Assembly: GCA_902492205.1 (NCBI GenBank)
Contig: CABUKU010000009.1
Coordinates: 1-64,000, forward strand
DNA from: an uncultured Bacteroides sp.
GTDB taxonomy: Bacteria; Bacteroidota; Bacteroidia; Bacteroidales; Bacteroidaceae
Reading direction: 5' to 3'
DNA: 64,000 bases
Each line of letters begins with the position of its first letter. The first letter of the stretch is position 1. The notes beneath the pieces are model-generated. The model had not been told where the DNA came from, ran no database searches, and was given only the letters and a program-made list of their open reading frames with translations. A program made the translations under genes and the position numbers. Positions 16,630-24,245 of this stretch are shown here, one piece after another.

Positions 16630-17581
16630 TCTTATCTTCCTTGTGACAAAGCAGGGTTTCTATGTTATATCTGGGACGCTCTTTGACTTCAATATATATC
16701 TTTCCGATATATTCGCCTATCACACCGATTGAAATAAGTATTATACTGCCTATAAACCAAATAGAAAGCATAATAGAAGCCCATCCGGCAACCGCATGTC
16801 CTGTGCTAACAGCATATATTACATATATGGAAGCCAACACACTAATAATCAATAGTGAAAATCCAGTTCCGGCTATCAGCCTTACCGGCTTTACGGAAAA
16901 AGAAGTGATTCCATCTATCGCAAAGTTAATCATCTTGCGCAAAGGATATTTCGATTCTCCGGCATAACGCTCATTACGCTCGTAATAAACACAAGTTGTG
17001 TTGTAACCTATCAACGGAACAATACCCCTCAAAAAAAGGTTACGTTCCTTGAAACAAGATAATTGTTCCACTGCCCGCTTACTCATCAGCCTATAATCAG
17101 CATGATTGTAAACGGAATGAACTCCCAGCCCTTTCATTAATTTATAAAAAGCCAATGCAGAATTCCGTTTAAAGAATGTATCTGTTTTACGGGAACTGCG
17201 AACACCATACACTATGTCGAAACCTTCTTTATATTTATCGACCATAGTCTCTATTATATTCACATCATCCTGCAAGTCGGCATCAATAGAAATCATTGCA
17301 TCACACATCTCCTTTGCAGTCATCAATCCTGCCATGAGTGCATTCTGATGTCCCACATTTCCTGCAAGGTTCAGTCCATATATAAACTTGTTATTCTCAA
17401 AAAGCTCCTTTATAATCTCCCAAGTATTATCTGTACTGCCATCGTTAACGAACAGTACAAAACTATCGGAACTTACCTTCCCTGCTGAAACAAGTTTATT
17501 CAGAACTTCTGTCAGACGAGAGGATGTTTCATAAAGAACATCCTTTTCATTATAACAAGGCACTACAATGGATAAACGCAT
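16622..17581 (-). CDS. GT2 glycosyltransferase, GtrB/DPM1-like
   Basis: A 319-residue family 2 glycosyltransferase. The N-terminal GT-A fold shows SIVVPCYNEKDVL, FVNDGSTDNTW and the DXD-like SIDADLQDD near residue 97. The later GVR-SSRKTDTFFKR segment matches the GtrB/DPM1 group. Two C-terminal transmembrane helices lie at about residues 230-290. It likely transfers a sugar from a nucleotide donor to a polyprenyl phosphate, working with the overlapping GtrA protein. The donor sugar cannot be told. Confidence 0.88.
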   Translation of the reverse strand: MRLSIVVPCYNEKDVLYETSSRLTEVLNKLVSAGKVSSDSFVLFVNDGSTDNTWEIIKELFENNKFIYGLNLAGNVGHQNALMAGLMTAKEMCDAMISIDADLQDDVNIIETMVDKYKEGFDIVYGVRSSRKTDTFFKRNSALAFYKLMKGLGVHSVYNHADYRLMSKRAVEQLSCFKERNLFLRGIVPLIGYNTTCVYYERNERYAGESKYPLRKMINFAIDGITSFSVKPVRLIAGTGFSLLIISVLASIYVIYAVSTGHAVAGWASIMLSIWFIGSIILISIGVIGEYIGKIYIEVKERPRYNIETLLCHKEDKND

Positions 17582-17599
17582 GCAATATAGTGAATTAGT

Positions 17600-17628
17600 G
17601 TTTAGTGATTAGTGACTAATCACTAAAC
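17600..17628. repeat. 29-bp perfect palindrome between aspS and the glycosyltransferase gene
   Basis: Arms GTTTAGTGATTAGT and ACTAATCACTAAAC (14 bp, no mismatch) meet at a single G. It lies in the 56-bp gap downstream of aspS. There is no T-run on the aspS strand directly after it, so it does not look like a standard terminator. Confidence 0.7.
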
Positions 17629-17637
17629 AATTTATCA

Positions 17638-19395
17638 TTAATCTTTAATGTCTACAATTAAATTCAGTTCATCTAATTGCGACTGATCTATCGGAGCCGG
17701 AGCATCAAGCATCACGTCACGTCCGGAATTATTCTTAGGGAATGCAATACAGTCACGTATAGAATCCAATCCGGCAAACAAAGATACCCAACGGTCAAGA
17801 CCGTAAGCAAGACCTGCATGAGGAGGTGCACCAAACTTAAATGCATTCATTAAGAAGCCAAACTGTTCCTGAGCCTTTTCTTCAGTAAAGCCAAGCAACT
17901 TAAACATCTTATTTTGTAAAGCACTGTCATGGATACGAACAGAACCACCTCCCACTTCGACACCATTAATTACCATATCATAAGCATTAGCACGTACGGC
18001 AGCCGGATCGGTATCAAGTAATGATATATCTTCCGGTTTCGGCGAAGTAAACGGATGGTGCATAGCCATCAATCTTCCTTCTTCTTCACTCCATTCAAAC
18101 AATGGAAAATCTACTACCCACAAGCAAGCAAAATTATCTTTATTACGCAATCCTAGTTGATTACCCATTTCGAGACGAAGTTCGTTAAGTTGTTTGCGAG
18201 TCTTCATTGCGTCATCCCCTGAAAGAATAAGAATCAAGTCACCCGGTTTAGCACCGAATGCTTCTTTCATTTTCTGCAAAACTTCTTGCGAATAGAATTT
18301 ATCTACACTTGATTTTACATTTCCGTCAGCTTCCACACGTGCATAAACCAATCCTTTGGCACCTATCTGAGGACGTTTTACAAATTCGGTCAACGCATCG
18401 AGTTGCTTACGTGTATAAGTAGCAGCCCCTTCAGCACAAATGCCACCAATATAAGCAGCATCATCAAATACAGAGAAACCATGACCTTTCAATACATCCA
18501 TCAACTCCACGAACTTCATACCGAAACGCAAATCCGGTTTATCACTGCCATAATATTTCATTGCTTCGCTCCAAGGCATACGTTGGAATGGTTCTGTAAT
18601 CTCAATTCCGCGAATGGTCTTGAACAAATGTTTAGCCATTCCTTCAAATAAGTTAAGTACATCTTCCTGTTCCACAAAACTCATTTCGCAGTCAATCTGA
18701 GTAAATTCCGGTTGACGGTCAGCGCGCAAATCTTCATCACGGAAACATTTTACAATCTGAAAGTAACGGTCAAAACCTGCTACCATCAACAACTGCTTCA
18801 ATGTTTGAGGTGATTGCGGAAGAGCATAGAACTGTCCCGGATTCATACGTGAAGGAACCACAAAGTCTCGGGCACCTTCAGGTGTAGAACCAATCAAAAC
18901 CGGAGTTTCTACTTCGAGGAAGTTCAGCTTATCAAGATAGCTGCGTACTTCAAAAGCCATTTTATGACGAAGCTCCAAGTTCTTTCTCACCGCATTTCGA
19001 CGCAAATCAAGATAACGGTATTTCATGCGGATATCATCCCCGCCGTCTGTATTATCTTCAATTGTGAAAGGAGGAGTTGCAGCCACATTCAGAATATTTA
19101 ATGTAGAAACATTGATTTCAACCTCTCCTGTCGGGATATTCATATTCTTATTGGAACGTTCATTAACAGCTCCTTCTATCTGAATGACAAACTCACGTCC
19201 CAATTTGTTAGCTTGCTCGCAAAGATCTGCATTTACAGCTTCATTAAACACCAATTGGGTAATACCATAACGGTCACGAAGGTCAACGAAAGTCATTCCT
19301 CCCATTTTGCGTGCACGCTGAACCCAGCCGGCAAGCGTAACGTTCTTATTTACATCAGAGACACGTAGTTCTCCACAAGTATGCGTTCTAAACAT
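17638..19395 (-). CDS. aspS: Aspartyl-tRNA synthetase
   Basis: AspS charges tRNA-Asp. The 585-residue protein has the bacterial form: N-terminal OB anticodon-binding domain (GWVQRARKMGGMTFVDLRDR), class II motif 2 (FRDEDLRADRQPEFTQID), the bacterial GAD insertion domain at about residues 280-410, and motif 3 (GLAYGLDRW). The length is normal. It has its own promoter; the 566-bp gap upstream holds array B and GAAAGC element 3. Confidence 0.97.
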   Translation of the reverse strand: MFRTHTCGELRVSDVNKNVTLAGWVQRARKMGGMTFVDLRDRYGITQLVFNEAVNADLCEQANKLGREFVIQIEGAVNERSNKNMNIPTGEVEINVSTLNILNVAATPPFTIEDNTDGGDDIRMKYRYLDLRRNAVRKNLELRHKMAFEVRSYLDKLNFLEVETPVLIGSTPEGARDFVVPSRMNPGQFYALPQSPQTLKQLLMVAGFDRYFQIVKCFRDEDLRADRQPEFTQIDCEMSFVEQEDVLNLFEGMAKHLFKTIRGIEITEPFQRMPWSEAMKYYGSDKPDLRFGMKFVELMDVLKGHGFSVFDDAAYIGGICAEGAATYTRKQLDALTEFVKRPQIGAKGLVYARVEADGNVKSSVDKFYSQEVLQKMKEAFGAKPGDLILILSGDDAMKTRKQLNELRLEMGNQLGLRNKDNFACLWVVDFPLFEWSEEEGRLMAMHHPFTSPKPEDISLLDTDPAAVRANAYDMVINGVEVGGGSVRIHDSALQNKMFKLLGFTEEKAQEQFGFLMNAFKFGAPPHAGLAYGLDRWVSLFAGLDSIRDCIAFPKNNSGRDVMLDAPAPIDQSQLDELNLIVDIKD

Positions 19396-19433
19396 ATTAT
19401 ATTAATTAAGAGATTACTTCATTATATAGCTTG

Positions 19434-19441
19434 CAAAATTA
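19434..19441 (-). promoter_or_regulatory. aspS -7 box
   Basis: Minus-strand TAATTTTG, 39 bp before the aspS ATG. Confidence 0.5.
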
Positions 19442-19609
19442 TACAAATTTATTAATTAATTGAAGTAAAGGCAGAGTTTTTGAGATTATAATTTCCACCA
19501 CAGATTTTCTTCTTGTTTATATAGCCTGAAACCACATCTTTCCAAAACATGATAAGAAACTATATAAATGTGCGGTAAAACAATCTCAACCGTGCTGAAG
19601 AAGTTTTGA

Positions 19610-19691
19610 ATCGACAGTTGTCGTTTCATTAATCGACAATTGTCAATCCATGAAACGACAATAGTCAATCCTTGAGTTGACAACTGTCAAT
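19610..19691. repeat. Array B: four palindromes at exact 22-bp spacing
   Basis: Units CGACAGTTGTCG, CGACAATTGTCA, CGACAATAGTCA and TGACAACTGTCA are centred at 19617.5, 19639.5, 19661.5 and 19683.5. The core is related to array A, but spacers differ. It lies upstream of aspS and 273 bp beyond the GNAT stop. Confidence 0.82.
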
Positions 19692-19807
19692 TTAAAATTC
19701 TCACGGCACGATTAGGAGTGTTTTTCCTTATGAAAAGCCCTTTCATACATAGTTTCTTTATTACAATGGCATGGAAACGGGAAAACTGCACTGCCTGTCC
19801 GGCAGAA

Positions 19808-19900
19808 ATGAGAGCAGAATGAGAGCAAAAAAATGATGCTCTCATATCTAAAAGTGCTTGCTATAAGCTGATACAGCAAGTTTATGAGAGCATGAGAGCA
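19808..19900. repeat. GAAAGC element 3, diverged GAGAGC version (93 bp)
   Basis: Two direct copies of ATGAGAGCA (19808-19816, 19819-19827) are followed by a perfect inverted copy TGCTCTCAT (19837-19845), a hairpin CTTGCT...AGCAAG (19857-19880) and two closing direct copies ATGAGAGC-ATGAGAGCA. The order of parts is the same as in the elements at 7.4 and 39.3 kb. Every repeat copy carries the same A-to-G change, which suggests concerted change. It lies 119 bp right of array B. Confidence 0.7.
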
Positions 19901-19961
19901 TATTTTGTAAAATTGCAAGATATAGGGTTGAGCATATTACAAATATACAATTTTGCAAGGA

Positions 19962-20501
19962 TCATTTATTACGCAACTCTTTTTTATACAAAACATGTCT
20001 GAGCAGAGGATGTTCGGCAGGAACTAGCGGGTGATCGAACTCTTTGACAAAGTTCAGCCCTATTTTCTGCATTACTCTTTCCGAACGTTTATTAGGTAAA
20101 GATGTAAAAGAAAAGACTTCTTCAAAATCCAATTCTTTCTTTGCATGCTCTAAACAAGCCGAAGCGGCTTCAGTCGCAAAGCCATTACTCCAAGCTTCAG
20201 GCCTTAAACGCCAACCTATTTCCACTCCGGGAGCAAAATCAACATTGAAGTCAAACCGATGAAAACCGGTAAAACCGATAAATTCGTGGTTATCTTTTCT
20301 CTCAATAGCATAAAGACCAAAACCAAAAGCTTCGAATTCATCTTGAATGCGATGATAAAAAGCCAAAGAGTCTTCTTCCGTCAATGGTTTGAGAAAAAAC
20401 TCCATAGTCCGTTCGCTACTGTTCATCTGATAAAAGGGCTGAATATCACTTTCCTTCCACCCACGCAAGACTAATCTCGGGGTTTCAATATAAATTTTCA
20501 T
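19962..20501 (-). CDS. GNAT N-acetyltransferase, RimJ/RimL type
   Basis: A 179-residue acetyltransferase of the RimJ/RimL group. The N-terminus TPRLVLRGWKESDIQPFYQM is typical. The acetyl-CoA pyrophosphate loop is GWRLRPEAWSNGFATEAA near residue 95, followed by the LPNKRSERVMQKIGL segment. Members acetylate ribosomal proteins, amino groups of small molecules or antibiotics; the substrate cannot be predicted. It lies between the tRNA-Pro genes and the array B region on the same strand. Confidence 0.85.
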   Translation of the reverse strand: MKIYIETPRLVLRGWKESDIQPFYQMNSSERTMEFFLKPLTEEDSLAFYHRIQDEFEAFGFGLYAIERKDNHEFIGFTGFHRFDFNVDFAPGVEIGWRLRPEAWSNGFATEAASACLEHAKKELDFEEVFSFTSLPNKRSERVMQKIGLNFVKEFDHPLVPAEHPLLRHVLYKKELRNK

Positions 20502-20535
20502 AAATTGACAACAAGCTATTATATGATATACAAAA

Positions 20536-20562
20536 AAAGCTGATGCAATGACATCAGCTTTC
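20536..20562 (-). terminator. Terminator after the tRNA-Pro genes
   Basis: Arms AAAGCTGATG and CATCAGCTTT; on the minus strand it is followed by a T-run. It is downstream of the second tRNA-Pro in transcription order. Confidence 0.7.
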
Positions 20563-20572
20563 TATTTTTTTG

Positions 20573-20647
20573 TCGGGGTAGCGGGATTCGAACCCACGAC
20601 CCCCTGCTCCCAAAGCAGGTGCGCTAACCGGACTGCGCTACACCCCG
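20573..20647 (-). tRNA. tRNA-Pro (TGG), copy 2
   Basis: The minus strand folds as a 75-nt cloverleaf: acceptor CGGGGTG paired with TACCCCG (one G-T) and discriminator A. The anticodon arm CTGCT-TTGGGA-AGCAG reads TGG for proline, and the T loop is GTTCGAATC. C1-G72 is the proline identity pair. CCA is not encoded. It is identical in the mature region to the copy at 20682. Confidence 0.95.
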
Positions 20648-20681
20648 AATCTTGTATTACTTCTCATCAACTTTATCTCTG

Positions 20682-20756
20682 TCGGGGTAGCGGGATTCGA
20701 ACCCACGACCCCCTGCTCCCAAAGCAGGTGCGCTAACCGGACTGCGCTACACCCCG
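20682..20756 (-). tRNA. tRNA-Pro (TGG), copy 1
   Basis: Same 75-nt structure and sequence as the neighbouring copy, 109 bp away with a 34-bp spacer. It is the promoter-proximal gene of the pair; CCA is not encoded. Confidence 0.95.
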
Positions 20757-20792
20757 AAAGGTTTATTGTTGATTGCTTTTTTAAAGCGAGTG

Positions 20793-20800
20793 CAAAGATA
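20793..20800 (-). promoter_or_regulatory. -7 box of the tRNA-Pro pair
   Basis: Minus-strand TATCTTTG, 37 bp upstream of the first tRNA-Pro. Confidence 0.55.
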
Positions 20801-20857
20801 GTGACTATTTTCAATTCTGCAAGGAATAAAACAATATTTTTTCATTTTATATAAAAA

Positions 20858-20884
20858 AGCCGACTTTCAATATAAAAGTCGGCT
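20858..20884 (-). terminator. Terminator of the nrf operon
   Basis: Arms AGCCGACTTT and AAAGTCGGCT around a 7-nt loop, then a T-run on the minus strand. It is 17 bp past the porin stop. Confidence 0.85.
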
Positions 20885-20900
20885 ATAAAAAATATCAACA

Positions 20901-22187
20901 TTACCACTTTACAAACAGTATTCTCGGATTGATATTGACTGAAAGCCATCCCCAATCCTGCCAGCACTTATGATTGCCGCCTTTAACAATATCCATTGTT
21001 TCAGTTCCTGCCATTACAGAATAACCGGCAGACAGCTTCACATCTTTCATCAATGTCCAATCTACTTGAAAATCAAACTCTGAACCCAAGCCTTTTTTAT
21101 AACTTGCATCCTCCTTTATAACTTTTGCCGTAGTAGAGAAATAGTGATAATTCAAACTCAATCCAACTTTAGAACTTGGTTTAAAAGCTATTCCTAACTG
21201 ATTGTCCCAAAGTCCGGGATTGAATCCTTTGGCAAAAGAACTTGCATAAAAATAATCCATTCCACCATAAAACTTATGATGAGTACCATACAAAGGATCG
21301 AAAGCCTTAAACTTATCACTACCCGGTTTATTGCCACTTAAATAATCTGTTGCAAGGAAAGCACTCCATTGTTTGCTGAAATTATATTGTGCTTTCAGAT
21401 TCCACATAAAAGCCGACACTGAAAGATTGTTCACATTTTTACCTGTCTGATAATAAAAAGTTCCGCTTAAATTCCAATCGGAAGGATTGTAAGTCAGATA
21501 AGTTCCCATTGTTTGCAAGTAACGGGTGTGAGACTTCTGAGTTTCCTTATCCCCTGTTTCCAAACCTAAGTTTATAAACAGCAAAGAAGCATTAAAAGGT
21601 TGCTGATTTGCTTTGTAGTGATACCACACTGTCTGCATGTTTTTATAAGGCTGTCCGCCCGGTTTATAATAAGTACCTCCTATCGGTGTCTCATCATTCC
21701 GGTTCAACGCAAAAATAAGGTGCAGTTTATTGTTTTTATTCTCATATCCCAACTTCAATGCATCGTGGTAACGTCCTGCTACGTTCCAGTCCAGTCCTCC
21801 CAAAATACGTTCATCATCATAAGAAAGAGTCTGACGTCCCAATTGGACAAAGAAATATTGTCCGAAATCAAGTTTTGCCCATGCCTCGTTTAAAATAAAA
21901 CGGCCTTCCTTATCTATTTGCGGATCTTGTCCCCACACACCTACATGCTGAGCAGACATTTTCATAGATAATCCCTGACGTTTATACTCCAACGACAAAC
22001 GGGCACGATTATTAATGAAAGTAGCCGGGGTTTCTCCTTCCGAGCGAGGAGTCAAAGAACCATTCCGATATTCTGCTCTCGGACGAATCTGGGCCGAAAT
22101 ACTGAATTCGTTTTGTTTATCAGCTTCTTGTGCTTGTACAAAAGCCGGAGCTAATATAAAACATAGCAACCAAACTGTATTTTTCAT
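20901..22187 (-). CDS. Alginate export-type outer membrane porin
   Basis: A 428-residue exported beta-barrel protein resembling the alginate export (AlgE-like) family. Seen: signal peptide (cleavage after AFVQAQ near residue 20), then many amphipathic strands of about ten residues with aromatic girdles (YKRQGLSMKMSAQHVGVWG, YFVQLGRQTLSYDDERILGG), and an ending in VKW. It follows ccsA after 20 bp in the nitrite-reduction operon, so it probably serves as an outer membrane channel for that pathway or for another anion. The alginate name reflects the family only. Confidence 0.8.
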   Translation of the reverse strand: MKNTVWLLCFILAPAFVQAQEADKQNEFSISAQIRPRAEYRNGSLTPRSEGETPATFINNRARLSLEYKRQGLSMKMSAQHVGVWGQDPQIDKEGRFILNEAWAKLDFGQYFFVQLGRQTLSYDDERILGGLDWNVAGRYHDALKLGYENKNNKLHLIFALNRNDETPIGGTYYKPGGQPYKNMQTVWYHYKANQQPFNASLLFINLGLETGDKETQKSHTRYLQTMGTYLTYNPSDWNLSGTFYYQTGKNVNNLSVSAFMWNLKAQYNFSKQWSAFLATDYLSGNKPGSDKFKAFDPLYGTHHKFYGGMDYFYASSFAKGFNPGLWDNQLGIAFKPSSKVGLSLNYHYFSTTAKVIKEDASYKKGLGSEFDFQVDWTLMKDVKLSAGYSVMAGTETMDIVKGGNHKCWQDWGWLSVNINPRILFVKW

Positions 22188-22207
22188 AATTTCAATGATT
22201 TTGATAG

Positions 22208-22999
22208 TTAATTCAAATTATATGTATGTACACTTACTCCTTGTGCAGAAGGCAGATAATTAATGCCATACCAGCACATCTGCAATAATAAAAACGAAAC
22301 AAGTAATATAACCAAAGACCGGCGGTAAGACTGAGGCCGATGCAACCTGAAATGAATATAAACCAAATAGGAAATCCATGTAGCGGCAGCCCAAGTTTCT
22401 TTCGGATCCCAACTCCAATAATGTCCCCACGCTTCTTTTGCCCACAAAGCACCGAAAAGCATCCCTAAAGTCATAAATGAAAGTCCCACATAAATAAGAT
22501 TATCCGTAAGTTCCATTTCATAATAAGCAGCTTTCTTCTTTTTGAAAAATAATAAATATACGGCCATAACGGCAGCAGCACCCAACATGGCATAAGCAAA
22601 CATATAAACAATTACATGAGGAGCAAACCACGGGCTTTGAAGTGCCGGCATCAGTGTTTTATTATGTATTTCGGGCTTAAAAATATTGATGCAGATAAAT
22701 ACAAATGCCATTACCGTACTGAAACTCAATATCCACTTATACTTCCATCTGGCATAGGTAATTAGTCCTGCCAAAGGTAAAAAGAAAGAATACCACAACC
22801 GCGTTTCCCCCATAGTCCGCATTGGCGGACGTTCAAGAGAAATCCACATTCCCAAGATAAACGAGAAGAATACTGTTAATCCTGCTACTGTAAACAGATA
22901 AACGACAACCGTTCTCTTGCTCTTCCATGCGGCAAAAGCACCGCATCCCCATAATATCAAAGACACAACGGCAAAAATCAAAAAGTAATCCCAACTCAT
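22208..22999 (-). CDS. ccsA: Cytochrome c assembly protein CcsA
   Basis: CcsA, with ResB/Ccs1, moves haem across the inner membrane and attaches it to CxxCH motifs in system II cytochrome maturation. From the ATG at 22999 it has 263 residues, about eight transmembrane helices and the haem-handling signature WGHYWSWDPKETWAA near residue 180. The frame is open further upstream, but that extension overlaps resB and lacks membrane character. The start overlaps the resB stop by 4 bp (ATGA), so the two are coupled. Confidence 0.9.
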   Translation of the reverse strand: MSWDYFLIFAVVSLILWGCGAFAAWKSKRTVVVYLFTVAGLTVFFSFILGMWISLERPPMRTMGETRLWYSFFLPLAGLITYARWKYKWILSFSTVMAFVFICINIFKPEIHNKTLMPALQSPWFAPHVIVYMFAYAMLGAAAVMAVYLLFFKKKKAAYYEMELTDNLIYVGLSFMTLGMLFGALWAKEAWGHYWSWDPKETWAAATWISYLVYIHFRLHRPQSYRRSLVILLVSFLLLQMCWYGINYLPSAQGVSVHTYNLN

Positions 23000-24234
23000 A
23001 CCGTTTCCTCCTTCCTTTTTTGTGCAGTAATAAATAAGCATATGGCACCTGCTATCATCATCCAGATTCCGATATAAACAAACGGCAGCCATGGATCATG
23101 CACCAATTCAAAAATACTCACATCACTCCATTTGCCTTTACTTTCATCATAACTAAGCTGATATATTTTCCATCCACCTGCTTCTAAAGGTTTATTGACT
23201 TCAATCGTCGCAGAAAGCTTTTCACCGGATTCTGTATAAACAACTACCTCCGAAGCAAAACGGCGCGGCTCTCTTTCAGGCATAACCAAACTGGTATTTT
23301 CATCCAAACGTAATGCTTTATAGGGAAACATAAAACTACCGCAACTCACCCAACCTTCCATTTGTTTTCCCACAGAGTTTGAAGCTTTAATATAGGTAGC
23401 ATATGCTGCACCCATCGAATGAAAGTCTACAAACTTCACCGTATCTTCCGTTGTCATAGTAGCAGCATTGGGAATAGTTTTATCTATTTTAATATTCCAA
23501 TCAAGTAAACGTCCTTCATTCACATTCTCTTCTAATAAAATATCGACAGGCTTTCCTTCTGGAAGCGCCTTGCCCGTTTCATTATCAATTAACATTAATT
23601 TAGGAGGATACTCATCAATAGTAAAGTTCTTTAATTCTATGGCTAAAGGAAGTTCTAGCAAATTATTGGTTGAATCATAAGCACGCCATTCGGCTTTTCC
23701 AATAAAAGTTGTCATTTTCAACCGTTGCATATCCGCACTTCCCAAAACAGCACATACCAATGCTATGAACAATCCTAAATGATTAAGAATAAAAGGGATG
23801 TTCTTCCATCTAAACGGAAATAATTTCCGTAATGTAGTCATGCCCAACAAAGTAGTGAACCATGTAAACAGTAATACGAACGGCCATGATGACAGCATTT
23901 GGGAAAAACCGAATACCGCTTCCACTCCCTCCACTTGTTGTTGGAATTGCAACTGGCGGATAAGCCCCATTATTACAGTCAACAAAACAACACCTATCAT
24001 TGCCGGAATAACTGCTGTGTAACGACTCATCCACAAAAACGGATAACATTTGCATGAACCTATGTGCATGGCAATTAATGCCGGCACATATATCACAAGA
24101 AGAATTATATTTATGGGAGATGCCACCATCTCCCAATTAATCTTACCAATAGTAATCTGAAGCAGTATTCCTATCAGGAATAAACCTGCACAAATAACAA
24201 ATCCCTCTTTATATCCCCAAGGTCTTTCCCACAT
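22996..24234 (-). CDS. resB: Cytochrome c biogenesis protein ResB
   Basis: ResB (Ccs1) is the partner of CcsA in system II maturation. The 412-residue protein has about four transmembrane helices in its first 190 residues, then a large periplasmic domain, and a final helix near residue 385 (WLPFVYIGIWMMIAGAICL). The segment GGWKIYQLSYDESKGKWS is typical of the ResB domain. It sits between nrfA and ccsA, which indicates dedication to the NrfH/NrfA haems. In some species ResB and CcsA are fused; here they are separate but overlapping. Confidence 0.9.
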   Translation of the reverse strand: MWERPWGYKEGFVICAGLFLIGILLQITIGKINWEMVASPINIILLVIYVPALIAMHIGSCKCYPFLWMSRYTAVIPAMIGVVLLTVIMGLIRQLQFQQQVEGVEAVFGFSQMLSSWPFVLLFTWFTTLLGMTTLRKLFPFRWKNIPFILNHLGLFIALVCAVLGSADMQRLKMTTFIGKAEWRAYDSTNNLLELPLAIELKNFTIDEYPPKLMLIDNETGKALPEGKPVDILLEENVNEGRLLDWNIKIDKTIPNAATMTTEDTVKFVDFHSMGAAYATYIKASNSVGKQMEGWVSCGSFMFPYKALRLDENTSLVMPEREPRRFASEVVVYTESGEKLSATIEVNKPLEAGGWKIYQLSYDESKGKWSDVSIFELVHDPWLPFVYIGIWMMIAGAICLFITAQKRKEETV

Positions 24235-24245
24235 ATATATTAAAA

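Larger units (their letters stand above)
19396..19961. other. 566-bp gap with repeats
   Basis: Between aspS and the GNAT gene. It holds the aspS promoter, array B and GAAAGC element 3. Two minus-strand frames of 65 and 68 codons across it are built largely from the repeats and have no protein-like features. Confidence 0.7.

Noticed and set aside
19486..19918. Two minus-strand frames of 65 and 68 codons
   Set aside because: They are made largely of array B and GAAAGC element 3, have no protein-like features or promoter, and are best explained as chance frames across repeats.
20573..20756. Integrated element at the tandem tRNA genes
   Set aside because: No integrase, direct repeat of a tRNA 3' end beyond the second gene, or foreign gene lies nearby; the repeat is the duplicated tRNA itself.
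23000..23092. Longer CcsA from 23092
   Set aside because: The extension is polar, overlaps resB by about 100 bp, and the ATG at 22999 gives the normal ATGA overlap.
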